Shown: positions 28,184 through 37,275, counted from the first letter of the stretch. The stretch is 64,000 nucleotides of DNA from Vibrio neonatus (GCF_024346975.1 NZ_AP024886.1:124001-188000), one strand, 5' to 3'. A program made the numbers and translations. Notes: generated from the letters alone by a model not told the origin.

Positions 28184-29155
28184 ATGAAACCAATCTATAT
28201 TTTACATGAGAACGCAGAATGGGTTGCTCCACTTCATGAAGCCTTTAAAAAGCTAAATGTCTCCGCCAAAGAGTGGTTCGTCAATGAAGGTCATATCGAG
28301 TTTGATTGCGCTCCAGAAGATGCCATTTACTACAACCGCATGAGCGCCTCTTCACATACCCGCGGGCACCGTTATGCGCCTGAACTGACTCGCGTTATTG
28401 ATAAATGGCTTGGTTTGCACGACGTGACTGTGGTCAACGGCAGTGGCGTTATCGATTTAGAAGTGTGTAAGATTTCACAATACGCTGCCTTACAAAAAGC
28501 CGGCATTGCAACGCCAAAAACTCAAGCGGTAGTAGGTAGCGATTTAATCGTTGCCGCTGCAGAAAAATTCAACACTTGGCCTCTGATCATCAAACCAAAC
28601 CGTGGTGGTAAAGGGCTTGGAGTTGAAAAATTCAACAGCCTTGATGATGTAAAACTCGGTCTTAGACGACTCAAAGCCGACGCACCTCTTGATGGTATTT
28701 GGTTACTGCAAGAATACGTAAAATCAACTCAGCCTTACATCATCCGTTGTGAATATGTCGGTGGTAAGTTCTTATACGCAGTTAAAGTCTCAACCGAAGG
28801 TGGATTTGAGCTCTGCCCTGCGGATGGTTGCTCTATTGAGGATGCTTTCTGTCCAGCATTTGCAGACAGTAAGCCTGCTGACAGCCAAGAAAAAGATAAG
28901 TTTGAAATCACCACAGCTCTGGATGATTCACCGTTGATAGAGCTGCATGAAAAGTTCTTAGCCAATAATCACATTGATATTGCAGGCATCGAAGTAATCA
29001 GTGATGAAAACGGCAACTGGTATTCTTATGATGTGAATACCAACACCAACTATAACTCAAAAGCCGAAATTAAAGGTGGCGTCGCAAAATCTGGCATGCA
29101 AGCTATCGCTGAATATCTGGTGCAGTTAGCAGATAATACCAACCGTACTAAATAA
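28184..29155 (+). CDS. ATP-grasp (RimK-like) ligase family protein
   Basis: A 323-residue ATP-grasp enzyme. The ATG at 28184 is chosen over the open TTG at 28136 because AAAGGGA lies eight bases upstream and the protein then starts MKPIYILHENAEWVAPL. ATP-grasp features include WPLIIKPNRGGKGLGVEKF (glycine-rich loop), WLLQEYVKS, and the metal-binding DVNTNTNYN end of the catalytic domain (near residue 290). Such enzymes join an acid to an amine, for example a peptide or amino acid ligation. The substrate is not known. The last six codons and the stop come from a half copy of a 162-bp repeat. Confidence 0.82.
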   Translation: MKPIYILHENAEWVAPLHEAFKKLNVSAKEWFVNEGHIEFDCAPEDAIYYNRMSASSHTRGHRYAPELTRVIDKWLGLHDVTVVNGSGVIDLEVCKISQYAALQKAGIATPKTQAVVGSDLIVAAAEKFNTWPLIIKPNRGGKGLGVEKFNSLDDVKLGLRRLKADAPLDGIWLLQEYVKSTQPYIIRCEYVGGKFLYAVKVSTEGGFELCPADGCSIEDAFCPAFADSKPADSQEKDKFEITTALDDSPLIELHEKFLANNHIDIAGIEVISDENGNWYSYDVNTNTNYNSKAEIKGGVAKSGMQAIAEYLVQLADNTNRTK

Positions 29156-29217
29156 CGGGTCATTCTAGCTTGTTAAAATGCTCAATAACGGCGTTAGAAT
29201 TTTTGATTGTAGAATAA
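29136..29217 (+). repeat. Half copy of the 162-bp palindromic repeat
   Basis: 82 bp matching the left half of the full elements at 30683 and 63630, with a few mismatches, ending exactly at the centre of the element. It begins ATACCAACCGTACTAAATAA. The first 20 bases form the end of the ATP-grasp reading frame, including its TAA stop. Confidence 0.85.
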
Positions 29218-29250
29218 AATCTTAATTCACAGCCAAGAGCCCAAAACCAA

Positions 29251-29290
29251 AAAAGCCATTTTCCTCTTACTTATCAGGAAAATGGCTTTT
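29251..29290. terminator. Bidirectional Rho-independent terminator
   Basis: Perfect 15-bp stem AAAAGCCATTTTCCT (29251-29265) / AGGAAAATGGCTTTT (29276-29290), 10-nt loop, A-run before and T-run after. It separates the ATP-grasp gene from the convergent bactofilin gene. Confidence 0.88.
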
Positions 29291-29313
29291 TTATTGATAT
29301 TCGTTGTTTCTCT

Positions 29314-29742
29314 TTAGCTATTTGATGCTTTGCTAGCTTTGATCGGCTCAGCTTTTTTCTCTTTTGATGCAAGCTCTACCACTTGCTCTTTTTCAGCCGG
29401 TTTAATGTCACCATTAAACTTACCGCCACGCTCAATGCTCAAGTCATCGGTAAAAATTGTGCCTTTCACCTGACCATTTTCTAAGATCTCTACTGAGGTA
29501 GCGTGACAAGTGCCTTCAATAATGCCATTGACGATCACTTTACCGGCAAAGATATCACCCGTAACTCGTCCAGATTGAGTGACCATAAGTGCTTGCTCTA
29601 CGCTAACTTGCCCAATGACAACGCCATCGACATGCATATCACTTTCTAGTTTAAACACACCTTCAACTTGGCAGCCTTTCGCGATAAGCGTGGTAGCTGA
29701 ATGTTTACTAGGTTTACCGTTACTTTGACCAAACAATCCCAT
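29314..29742 (-). CDS. Bactofilin (polymer-forming cytoskeletal protein)
   Basis: A 142-residue bactofilin. The central beta-helix core (about residues 20-115) shows short hydrophobic/glycine repeats: LIAKGCQVEGVFKLESDMHV, GVVIGQVSVEQALMVTQSGR, GDIFAGKVIVNGIIEGTCHA. The C-terminal tail is lysine- and glutamate-rich. Bactofilins polymerise without nucleotides on the membrane and scaffold cell-wall or polar proteins. AGAGGT precedes the ATG. It stands alone rather than next to an M23 peptidase as in some species. An M23 gene lies 14 kb away and no link is implied. Confidence 0.9.
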   Translation of the reverse strand: MGLFGQSNGKPSKHSATTLIAKGCQVEGVFKLESDMHVDGVVIGQVSVEQALMVTQSGRVTGDIFAGKVIVNGIIEGTCHATSVEILENGQVKGTIFTDDLSIERGGKFNGDIKPAEKEQVVELASKEKKAEPIKASKASNS

Positions 29743-29997
29743 TATTTACCTCTTGGTTATGCTGTGCAGTGTTAGTTGAAACATTCACCAAACCAATGTG
29801 AACGAAGTGCGATATTTTCCTCTATCACTGCCAGATGAACAACTTTTAACGGCATTGGAAGCACCAAAAGGTGACCTAAGATCAAAAACAAAGCGATAGT
29901 ATGGAATAACACGCAAAACCTTAGCTAAAAACACAGCCAAAGACACACCAAAATAAATAACTTACTTTACAACAACTTAACAATATGTGGTTCACTA

Positions 29998-30654
29998 CTA
30001 CGAGCTGTGTTTTAACTCTCGCAACACCTCATTTAACGACGGTAAAATTCTATGCCCCAATGCGATGACCTCATCGGTTGGGGTCACTAGATCAGGAATT
30101 TGTACCATCTGTAAGTTTGCCGCAACTCCGGCTCTTACGCCGTTATTTGAATCTTCAAACCCTAAACAATACATAGGATCAATATTCAGTCGCTTAGCCG
30201 CTAATAAATAAATTTCAGGGTCGGGTTTGCCACACGTCACTTCACAGCCGCAAGTCAGGCTATCAAAATAATCATACAGACCGGCCAGTTTAAGTTTGAT
30301 TGGGGCGAGGCGCTTATCGGTCGAAGTGGCAACAGCCATTGGGATCTGTTTACTTTTAAGCCACTGTAGAAGCTCAACAACTCCCTCTTTCACCGGAATA
30401 GCTTGATGCTCTGACACAGCATGATAATACTGCATCCACTGTTTGCGCAGCTTAGGATAATCAATATCCTTGGGGTATCCCGCTCGAATAGTGCGCTCAA
30501 TCCCTTGCTCATTTTGCCCAATAATGGCTAAGTATTCCGGTTCTAAAAACTCGATACCTAAGGTATGGCAGGCTTTTTCAAAGGCTTGTAAACAAACGCG
30601 CTCTGTATCTAACAACAGCCCATCCATATCAAAAATTACTGCTTTAAACGTCAT
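29998..30654 (-). CDS. HAD-superfamily hydrolase, beta-phosphoglucomutase-like
   Basis: A 218-residue HAD phosphatase. Motif I is FDMDGLLLDTE (nucleophile Asp near residue 9, acid Asp two later), motif II is VATSTDKR, motif III lysine is in CGKPDPEIY, and motif IV is GFEDSNNGVRAG. A helical cap sits between motifs I and II, as in YniC/GPH-type sugar phosphatases and beta-phosphoglucomutases. It probably acts on a small sugar phosphate. Exact substrate cannot be inferred. Its upstream side abuts the full 162-bp repeat. Confidence 0.9.
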   Translation of the reverse strand: MTFKAVIFDMDGLLLDTERVCLQAFEKACHTLGIEFLEPEYLAIIGQNEQGIERTIRAGYPKDIDYPKLRKQWMQYYHAVSEHQAIPVKEGVVELLQWLKSKQIPMAVATSTDKRLAPIKLKLAGLYDYFDSLTCGCEVTCGKPDPEIYLLAAKRLNIDPMYCLGFEDSNNGVRAGVAANLQMVQIPDLVTPTDEVIALGHRILPSLNEVLRELKHSS

Positions 30655-30682
30655 CGAGCTTTCTCGCCTACCTATTAACTTT

Positions 30683-30844
30683 ATACCAATCGTACTAAAT
30701 AACTGATCATTCTAGCTTGTTAAAATGCTCGATAACGGCGTTAGAATTTTTGATTGTAGAATAACTACTTATCGAAAAATTCTGCCTTGTTCTCGAGCAT
30801 TTTTCCTGCGCTAGTTCTGATCACTTACTTAGTGTGATTGGTAT
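30683..30844 (+). repeat. 162-bp cruciform-type interspersed repeat, copy A
   Basis: Element bounded by ATACCAATC and GATTGGTAT. Its two halves form a long imperfect palindrome: the first 27 bases and the complement of the last 27 differ at only a few positions. Inner blocks AAAATGCTCGA and AGAATTTTT also recur in mirror order. It is nearly identical (one visible difference) to the reverse complement of 63630-63791. No ORF. It resembles a non-autonomous miniature element or an RNA-hairpin repeat spread in Vibrio genomes. Confidence 0.88.
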
Positions 30845-30944
30845 TACTCATAAAATGGATGGCTAACTTATCATAAATTGGCGCCATTGCGGCGTTAGAA
30901 GAGTGCAATAAGTTTTGTTGTTCTTTTGGCAGAAATCTCAATAG

Positions 30945-31943
30945 TCACTTACCCGTCACTGAGTCTTTATACATTTTTGGGGTTAAGCCTGACACTCGCT
31001 TAAATGCACGAGAGAAGTGCGACAAATTGGCATAACCTAATTGACTGGAAACATAGGTTAAGGAGTGCCCCTCTTCCAATAGCTCACAAGCAACGGACAG
31101 CATTAGGTTTTCTTTTAGTTGCCTAAATGTGGTTTTCTCAGCTTTTAATTTTCGTTGCAAGGTTCTAACTGAGTAATCGAGTAACTGTGCCGCGTACTCA
31201 ACGCTGAGATCTTTCTCTTTTACATAGGGCTTTAATACCTCAAACACATTGTCAGTAAAACTGGTGTGCCATTCCACAACCGCAGGTTTGGCGCTAAATG
31301 AGCCTGAAGCAAGATAAATGGGCTGTGCAAGGATATGCTGCGGAATGCGAATGGCTTTGTACTCTTGATCGATAAAGAGCTTGCATCCTGTTGGCAAAAT
31401 AGACTGGATAATATCCGTCTCTGTGCCCTGAATTTTAATGCTGTCAGGTTGCCAGCGAGAGCGGGTCAGTAAGCTTATTAGCTCAATAATATACAAAATG
31501 GCAAACACCTCTGCCCACTGAAAATACTGGCGGTCTTTACCTGCCGAATTGACGCAAAACCAACTCTGTCCGTGCTCTTGTTTAAAGAACACATTACTAC
31601 TGGGGGTATCGCTAGTAAAAATCGTATTCAAATGAGGTAGCGCCTCACCAATGGTTGAGTACGGCTTAAACTGATGCAGGATATAGGGAAGAATGCGGCG
31701 TTTAATCGCCAGCGCAATCACCTCAGTAAACTTGGTCATACCCAGCTGATTTGAACTTAAAAACAGGAGCCGTTTAATGGATTCAGAGGGAATAAAGTCA
31801 CTTTCAGCCTGAAATAAATCTGCGGGTAGCCCAGATTCCTCCAATAATTTATGCAGATCAATGCCGTATTCAGTGCACACTTCCACCAAAATCTTAGCGT
31901 AATTAGTCTGCAGCACAGGCACATTAAATGCAGTCGAACTCAT
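30945..31943 (-). CDS. AraC-family transcriptional regulator
   Basis: A 332-residue regulator. The N-terminal ligand domain is of the arabinose-binding-domain type found in OruR/ArgR-like regulators (LVEVCTEYGIDLHKLLEESGLP). The C-terminal double helix-turn-helix includes LSVEYAAQLLDYSVRTLQRKL and the signature SQLGYANLSHFSRAFKRVSGLTPKMY. There is no adjacent catabolic gene, so the regulated target is not evident. Confidence 0.9.
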   Translation of the reverse strand: MSSTAFNVPVLQTNYAKILVEVCTEYGIDLHKLLEESGLPADLFQAESDFIPSESIKRLLFLSSNQLGMTKFTEVIALAIKRRILPYILHQFKPYSTIGEALPHLNTIFTSDTPSSNVFFKQEHGQSWFCVNSAGKDRQYFQWAEVFAILYIIELISLLTRSRWQPDSIKIQGTETDIIQSILPTGCKLFIDQEYKAIRIPQHILAQPIYLASGSFSAKPAVVEWHTSFTDNVFEVLKPYVKEKDLSVEYAAQLLDYSVRTLQRKLKAEKTTFRQLKENLMLSVACELLEEGHSLTYVSSQLGYANLSHFSRAFKRVSGLTPKMYKDSVTGK

Positions 31944-32141
31944 AAAATTCCCTTTTTATATAGTGACTTATACAGCATAGGTTCAATGCATTAAATTACT
32001 AGCTAGCCCAATAAGCAATGTGACGCCAAGACGTATCAGCACACTTAACACGAAGCACTTTCTTATCAGTGGCGTAAAGTGGTAAGCACTTTCTTTGCTA
32101 GCCATGCATACTTTTTGTTCACCAATCAAGAGGAAAGAAAG

Positions 32142-32246
32142 ATGACCGTACACTCAAAAATCCAAGACATTCAAGAATTACCCGAGCACATCGATTTGGC
32201 CACTATGATTCGAGAGCAGCTCCTAGCACTGGATACACAAAAGTAA
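32142..32246 (+). CDS. Possible small protein, 34 residues, upstream of the GGDEF gene
   Basis: ATG-initiated ORF, MTVHSKIQDIQELPEHIDLA and onward to LLALDTQK, with AGAGGAAAGAAAG in good position before the ATG. It ends nine bases before the diguanylate cyclase start, so the two could be co-translated. Acidic and helical in character. Family not recognised. Confidence 0.5.
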   Translation: MTVHSKIQDIQELPEHIDLATMIREQLLALDTQK

Positions 32247-32254
32247 AATAGAGT

Positions 32255-33316
32255 ATGTCTGACTTACTTTGTAGCGACTCAGCAAAACAAAAATGGAAAG
32301 CAAGCTTATTTAGTCTGCTTTTCATTTTGGCTTGCTTGATGATTGGATTAAGCGCGACGACAGAAAAGACGGTAAGCCTTAACTTGGAGGTATTAACAGC
32401 CATTACACTTAGTCTAGTGACTGCGCTTATTATCTATCGCCTTGAACGCCACAATCACTGCAAAGCACTGACACTGTCTGTTGCGGATAAGATGATGGGA
32501 GTGCTCATTTTAGATCCATCGCTAAAAGTCGAATATGTAAACAAACAGCTTTGTCACATCACCGGCTTCACCGAAAAACAGCTCACCAATATCACATTTA
32601 AAGAACTGCCTTTTGTGCAGCACACCGCGCTATTTGACACTGTAGTGGAAAAATTACGGGTAAGTGAACATTGGAGCGGTGATTTCAGTGCCAGTAACCC
32701 GTCTGGTGAAGTATTTAGCTGTTTGCTCCATGCGGGTAAACAGCTTGATAAGTGGGGCAAGACTCAGCGCATTGTCATCACTTTCACTGATATCAGTCAC
32801 CTAAAAAGAGCGCAGCAAAAACTAATGACCTTAGCGGAGAAAGACCCTCTGACTAAGCATTGGAATCGTCGTCGCTTTGATAGTGCACTTAGCAAGCTCA
32901 GTAATACAGTGCAACAAGATCCCTCGTTTCATGCATGCTTGATCATTGTTGATATCGATTATTTTAAAGAGATCAACGATCGGCATGGTCACGATGAAGG
33001 AGACAGAGTCTTGATTGAAGTTGCCAATACCTTAGCCAATAACAGCCGAGACAGTGATCTAGTGTGCCGAATTGGTGGGGAAGAATTTGCCGTGCTCATG
33101 CCCAAAACAAATATGCTTGATGCCATAGAAGCTGCGCATCGATTAAAAGCCAGTATTTATCACAACCGCGACCTAAATGTGACCGTCAGCTGCGGCGTAT
33201 CTCCTGTGCTTGAACAAGAGCTACAAACCTATCGCGAAGCTGATCAAGCGCTCTACCAAGCCAAACGAGCAGGGCGAAATCGAGTCATGAGTTCAGCCTG
33301 TTCAACACAAATATGA
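32255..33316 (+). CDS. Membrane-bound diguanylate cyclase with PAS domain
   Basis: A 353-residue protein. Two membrane helices (about residues 15-33 and 40-62) are followed by a PAS sensor (KMMGVLILDPSLKVEYVNKQ) and a GGDEF domain with active-site motif GGEEF at 274-278 and DPLTKHWNRRRFD at its start. It should make cyclic di-GMP from two GTP. No EAL domain is present. I do not see a clear RxxD inhibitory site. Directly downstream is an HD-GYP response regulator, a plausible opposing phosphodiesterase. Confidence 0.9.
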   Translation: MSDLLCSDSAKQKWKASLFSLLFILACLMIGLSATTEKTVSLNLEVLTAITLSLVTALIIYRLERHNHCKALTLSVADKMMGVLILDPSLKVEYVNKQLCHITGFTEKQLTNITFKELPFVQHTALFDTVVEKLRVSEHWSGDFSASNPSGEVFSCLLHAGKQLDKWGKTQRIVITFTDISHLKRAQQKLMTLAEKDPLTKHWNRRRFDSALSKLSNTVQQDPSFHACLIIVDIDYFKEINDRHGHDEGDRVLIEVANTLANNSRDSDLVCRIGGEEFAVLMPKTNMLDAIEAAHRLKASIYHNRDLNVTVSCGVSPVLEQELQTYREADQALYQAKRAGRNRVMSSACSTQI

Positions 33317-33428
33317 GCAGATTCACATAAGTTCTCAACTTATGCAGTGGTGAGATAAGCAATCTGTTTCTACACTTCTATTAATAGACTAAAAGTATCG
33401 TAATTTCATTGAGTTAAATGAGGAAAGA

Positions 33429-34454
33429 ATGACTTCCAAACCTATAGTGCTTGTGGTTGATGATACACCAAACAATTTGGATGTGCTGACTGGCGTACTG
33501 GAAAATGACTACCAAGTGCGCGTTGCGATCAACGGCCGACTGGCAATCAATATTGCGCAAATGCAGCCGCAGCCGGATATCATTTTACTCGATATTATGA
33601 TGCCAGAGATGGATGGCTATCAGGTTTGCCAAATTCTCAAATCTCAACCTAATACAGCGCCCATTCCTGTTATTTTTGTCACCGCCAAAATTGCCCCAGA
33701 AGATGAAGTAAAAGGGTTAGAGCTAGGCGCTGTCGATTACCTAACTAAACCGGTCACACCTGCGGTTGCACTGCGCCGAATCAAAACTCAATTGGCACTG
33801 CACGATCAACAAAAAGCCTTGTTTGAAAAAGTAAAAGAGCAAACTAAAAAGATCAACGAAGGTAAATTAGAAACCATACAAAGCCTTGGCCGCGCCGCTG
33901 AATTTAAAGACAACGAAACGGGCATGCATGTGATGCGTATGAGCCATTATTGCTACGTACTGGCATTGGCGGCAGGTATGACAGCAGAAGATGCGGAAAC
34001 CTTACGTGACGCCGCACCTATGCACGATGTAGGCAAAATTGGCATTCCAGATGAAGTGCTGTTAAAGCCCGGCAAGCTCAATGCCGAAGAGTGGAAGATC
34101 ATGCAAAGCCACGTCAATATTAGCGTAGAAATTCTAGGGCAATACAGCCACTCTGAGCTACTTAAAGTGGCCATTGATGTGGCGCAAAACCACCATGAAA
34201 AATGGGACGGTACAGGTTACCCAAATCAAACCGCAGGCACTGACATCCCTCTAGTGGGTCGCATTGCCGCTATCGCCGACGTCTTTGATGCCCTCACCTC
34301 AGCCCGCCCATACAAGCAAGCGTGGAGCGTTGAAAAAGCCATCGAACTGATCCGCAGTGAAAAAGGCAAACATTTTGACCCTATGCTGGTGGATCTGTTC
34401 ATCGAAAACCTTGATGAGATTTTGCGGTATAAAGAGCAGTATCAAGATCAGTAG
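33429..34454 (+). CDS. Response regulator with HD-GYP phosphodiesterase domain
   Basis: A 341-residue two-domain protein. The N-terminal receiver has phosphoacceptor D55 (IILLDIMMPEMDG). The C-terminal HD-GYP domain has H199-D200 in MHDVGKIGIPDE, HHEKWDGTGYP carrying the GYP signature, and ADVFDALTSARPYK. It should hydrolyse cyclic di-GMP under phosphorylation control. AGGAAAG lies before the ATG. Its kinase is not adjacent. The upstream gene is a diguanylate cyclase. Confidence 0.92.
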   Translation: MTSKPIVLVVDDTPNNLDVLTGVLENDYQVRVAINGRLAINIAQMQPQPDIILLDIMMPEMDGYQVCQILKSQPNTAPIPVIFVTAKIAPEDEVKGLELGAVDYLTKPVTPAVALRRIKTQLALHDQQKALFEKVKEQTKKINEGKLETIQSLGRAAEFKDNETGMHVMRMSHYCYVLALAAGMTAEDAETLRDAAPMHDVGKIGIPDEVLLKPGKLNAEEWKIMQSHVNISVEILGQYSHSELLKVAIDVAQNHHEKWDGTGYPNQTAGTDIPLVGRIAAIADVFDALTSARPYKQAWSVEKAIELIRSEKGKHFDPMLVDLFIENLDEILRYKEQYQDQ

Positions 34455-34576
34455 TGTGAGTTTTATCTCTTGGGTTAATCATTTCTCTTTGATTGCACTT
34501 GGTGTAATCAAAGGAAACCTTCTGATGATATAAAGCCTGCGCATATTAGTTCCTTGATTCGAAAACAGCACATATT

Positions 34577-34595
34577 CAAATCACAATGTGATTTG
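34577..34595. promoter_or_regulatory. Perfect palindrome, possible operator upstream of DUF3626 gene
   Basis: CAAATCACA-A-TGTGATTTG, a perfect 19-bp palindrome about 155 bp before the DUF3626 start. A degenerate second copy lies at 34669-34687, 92 bp further on. This is a pattern typical of a dimeric repressor or activator. The binding protein is not known. Confidence 0.45.
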
Positions 34596-34668
34596 TTTAA
34601 GGCGTGTATTCATATCATTGACTCAAATTAGACTAAAAATATTGCCTACAGCGCTAAAAAATATACCG

Positions 34669-34687
34669 CAAATCATAATGCGATTAT
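34669..34687. promoter_or_regulatory. Degenerate copy of the 34577 palindrome
   Basis: CAAATCATAATGCGATTAT differs from the perfect palindrome at four positions and lies about 62 bp before the DUF3626 start. Confidence 0.35.
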
Positions 34688-34749
34688 CGAGTGTTTTAAT
34701 AAGCTAGGATTGATATAAAGTTGTGCTTTCATTAAAAGCTGGAGATTTA

Positions 34750-35595
34750 ATGTTCACCAACGCAGTGGAACAAGCAATCAACAATATCCGATTAAAGTCT
34801 AAGGGAATCGATGAGCATTTGGATTGCGCCGTCACTATCAACTTTCATCCAGACCGAGTGACTGCTGACAACAAACCTCTACTGCAGGCCATTGCTGATG
34901 ATGGCTTTTTAAAATCCCAATTTGAAACAGGCACCAGTAATGGCGGCTTAACCGCTTATGTTGGTGGAGAACGATGGTTGTGGGAACATAATGTCTTTGA
35001 TGGAGCGTACGATGAGGCACCAAATAGTTTAAGGCCCAAGTATGGCGCTCTAAATTTCCGAAATTACGCTACAGGCGCTTCGCCTCGTTTCGGTTCTTCT
35101 TACTTTCAATTAAAAGCTCATGTCTTAGAGCGAACCACATTTTGTTATCCAGACAGTTTCTTTGCACCTGAAGACTTTGCTATTTTTAGCAAAGTGAAGA
35201 CACTCATCGAGAAAGCAACTTCATCAAGCGCTGACTTGCTAGATGATTATATCGAAGCCCATATTCATGGGACTATTTCAGTCAAAGACGATATTGAATG
35301 TATCGTATTAGATCCCATTTATTCCGAGACTCAGATAGCAGAGCAAGCCTTACTACAGGGAGTGCCAATAAAATGGCACAATGGGTATGAGTTAAGCATT
35401 CAAGAAATGGCTCGCCACCCACAATATCGGGGACAAGAATATATTGAACTAGCCCGCAATTTAGCTCAAGAAGGTAAAATTAACGCCAAAATTCTGGGAC
35501 GAGCCATTGTAGAGCAAGGTTACAGCGAGCAAGAGATAAAGAAAGTTTGGCACTACTTAGCTCGATTTGGATACCAAAAAGCCAAATCAGAATAG
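34750..35595 (+). CDS. DUF3626-domain protein
   Basis: A 281-residue soluble protein. The ATG at 34750 has GGAG six bases upstream; the frame is open from 34723. It carries the DUF3626 hallmarks: NFHPDRVTADNKPLLQAIAD, FETGTSNGGLTAYVGGERWLWE, RPKYGALNFR and FGSSYFQLK. Similarity to toxins that modify phosphates has been proposed for parts of this family, but no function is established. The upstream region contains two operator-like palindromes. Confidence 0.8.
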   Translation: MFTNAVEQAINNIRLKSKGIDEHLDCAVTINFHPDRVTADNKPLLQAIADDGFLKSQFETGTSNGGLTAYVGGERWLWEHNVFDGAYDEAPNSLRPKYGALNFRNYATGASPRFGSSYFQLKAHVLERTTFCYPDSFFAPEDFAIFSKVKTLIEKATSSSADLLDDYIEAHIHGTISVKDDIECIVLDPIYSETQIAEQALLQGVPIKWHNGYELSIQEMARHPQYRGQEYIELARNLAQEGKINAKILGRAIVEQGYSEQEIKKVWHYLARFGYQKAKSE

Positions 35596-35598
35596 GGC

Positions 35599-35943
35599 TT
35601 ACAACTGCCAAAACCCCTGCTCAATAGACCCTAGAATATAAATAGCAAACTGGCCTTTAGCTGGAATTTCCAGTGGCGGAACCGCAATTATAGCTCCTTG
35701 CATTTCAACCTCAGATACCGCTTTTTCAATGTCATCGACTAGCCAATATGGGCGAACAACTGGCGTTTCTGTTTCACGCAATGGAGCACGAACACCAATA
35801 ATACTGCCATCAGACAACACACTTGTTCTCGCCCCACCTAGCAGTGCATCTGGAGCGCCAAAGCTGACATTTTGCGATAGTTCATACGCTTTACAAACAG
35901 ACTCAACATCTGGGGTCACGATTTCGAGGTAATGTATCTTCAT
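35599..35943 (-). CDS. VOC (glyoxalase-like) family protein
   Basis: A 114-residue single-domain protein of the vicinal oxygen chelate fold (MKIHYLEIVTPDVESVCKAYE at the start, PYWLVDDIEKAVSEVEMQGA in the second half). Metal ligands are not all obvious, so it may be a binding protein rather than an enzyme. It is convergent with the DUF3626 gene, only a few bases apart. Confidence 0.82.
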   Translation of the reverse strand: MKIHYLEIVTPDVESVCKAYELSQNVSFGAPDALLGGARTSVLSDGSIIGVRAPLRETETPVVRPYWLVDDIEKAVSEVEMQGAIIAVPPLEIPAKGQFAIYILGSIEQGFWQL

Positions 35944-35970
35944 TATAATTCCGGTAGGGTCTGGTTAAGC

Positions 35971-36462
35971 TCAGACTTTGATTCTCGCCATTTGATAAAC
36001 ACTAACGTATTCACCGTTACGAAAAGCAAAAGCCTTAGACTCCCCTTCAATCGTGAAGCCGAACTTTTTGTATAAACTCAGCGCTCGCTCATTATCCACG
36101 TACACAGTCAGTTCTATTCTTTTTAAATCTAACCAATTATCAGCAAGATCAATAGCCGTTGCCAGTAGAGCGCTACCAACACCGTAACCTTGCATATGAT
36201 CTTTCACACCCATACCAAAAGTAGCAACATGCCTACGCCTCGGATTGGTTTCCAACATAAGACCTAAATTACCGACAATTTCACCATCAAGCATAGCGAC
36301 ATAGGAATGAACATGATCCGGAATATTCGAAATGCGCTTTTCCCACAACTCAATTGAAGGGTGTGGTAGTTGCAAGGTGCCACTGTAAGCATTTTCAAAT
36401 TCATATATTTCTTTGATTGCTCTTGCATCTGTTGCTTCTGAGCGGCGGATTTGTATTTCCAT
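35971..36462 (-). CDS. GNAT-family N-acetyltransferase
   Basis: A 163-residue acetyltransferase. Motif A is HMQGYGVGSALLATAIDLADNW (acetyl-CoA pyrophosphate loop), followed by LKRIELTVYVDNERALSLYKKFGF, a signature of RimI/L-type and L-amino acid acetyltransferases. The start at 36462 (MEIQIRRSEATDA) fits the family; the frame is open to 36495. AGGAG lies upstream at a slightly long distance. The substrate is not known. Confidence 0.88.
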   Translation of the reverse strand: MEIQIRRSEATDARAIKEIYEFENAYSGTLQLPHPSIELWEKRISNIPDHVHSYVAMLDGEIVGNLGLMLETNPRRRHVATFGMGVKDHMQGYGVGSALLATAIDLADNWLDLKRIELTVYVDNERALSLYKKFGFTIEGESKAFAFRNGEYVSVYQMARIKV

Positions 36463-36744
36463 ATTAGGTCTTACTCCTAAACGAACACGCCACATTAATA
36501 AGCTAACAATTAAGTAACTTATAATTTCACTTCATTGATATATAACAGCTTTCTTCTGTTTTCTCCAGAGAATAGAACATCCTTAAACATATTTACTCTG
36601 TAGTTATTTTGCTCTCCAAAGCAATAAAAACAAAAACTCTGCCCGATACACCAAGTGGCATAATATGGTAAAAGCCACCAGCGAATCTGGCCGATACTAC
36701 ACCTGTTCCGACGACAAACACTTTTAATTAAAACAGGTAATGTA

Positions 36745-37275
36745 ATGAAGAAAATCGCTCTTAAAGTAATTGGATTAACAGTTTTGGCATCAGCACTCAC
36801 GGGTTGTATTGGTAGCAATGCCATTACAGGCAAAGTCATGAAATTTAACGTTGAAGTTGTTGATAACCGATATGCGAGAGCGGGGGTGAACTTTTTACTA
36901 GCGCCAGTTTATGGCATTACCACTGCCGCCGATTATGTGGTGTTCAACTCACTAGAATTCTGGACAGGTAAAAACCCGATTAGTGGCTCGCCACACATCT
37001 TTGATTCAAAAGTGGAGACTCACTTTGAAATGAACGATGAGCTAGACCCAAGCCTTACTGATGCGCCTATAGGACCAATCTCTAATACTCGAACTATCGA
37101 AACAGGCGAGATGGTGCAAATTGACGAGAATACAGTGCAAATGGATATTCTGTACCAAAACGGAGATACGGCAACCCTAACTGGCATCAAGGAAGGGCAA
37201 AACGTGCGCTTTTATATGGATGGCACTTTAGTATCACAAACCACGATTTCGGAGCTTGAAAGCTTCCACTCTTAA
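36745..37275 (+). CDS. DUF3332 family lipoprotein
   Basis: A 176-residue predicted lipoprotein. The signal MKKIALKVIGLTVLASALTGC has lipobox LTGC at about residue 21. The mature part contains RAGVNFLLAPVYGITTAADYVVFNSLEFW, a hydrophobic stretch found in DUF3332 proteins. Function unknown. It has its own terminator. Confidence 0.78.
   Translation: MKKIALKVIGLTVLASALTGCIGSNAITGKVMKFNVEVVDNRYARAGVNFLLAPVYGITTAADYVVFNSLEFWTGKNPISGSPHIFDSKVETHFEMNDELDPSLTDAPIGPISNTRTIETGEMVQIDENTVQMDILYQNGDTATLTGIKEGQNVRFYMDGTLVSQTTISELESFHS

Noticed and set aside
36519..36839. 106-codon minus-strand ORF overlapping the DUF3332 lipoprotein start
   Set aside because: It lies antisense to a convincing lipoprotein gene and has low-complexity composition with many Cys and Trp residues. 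No ribosome site.
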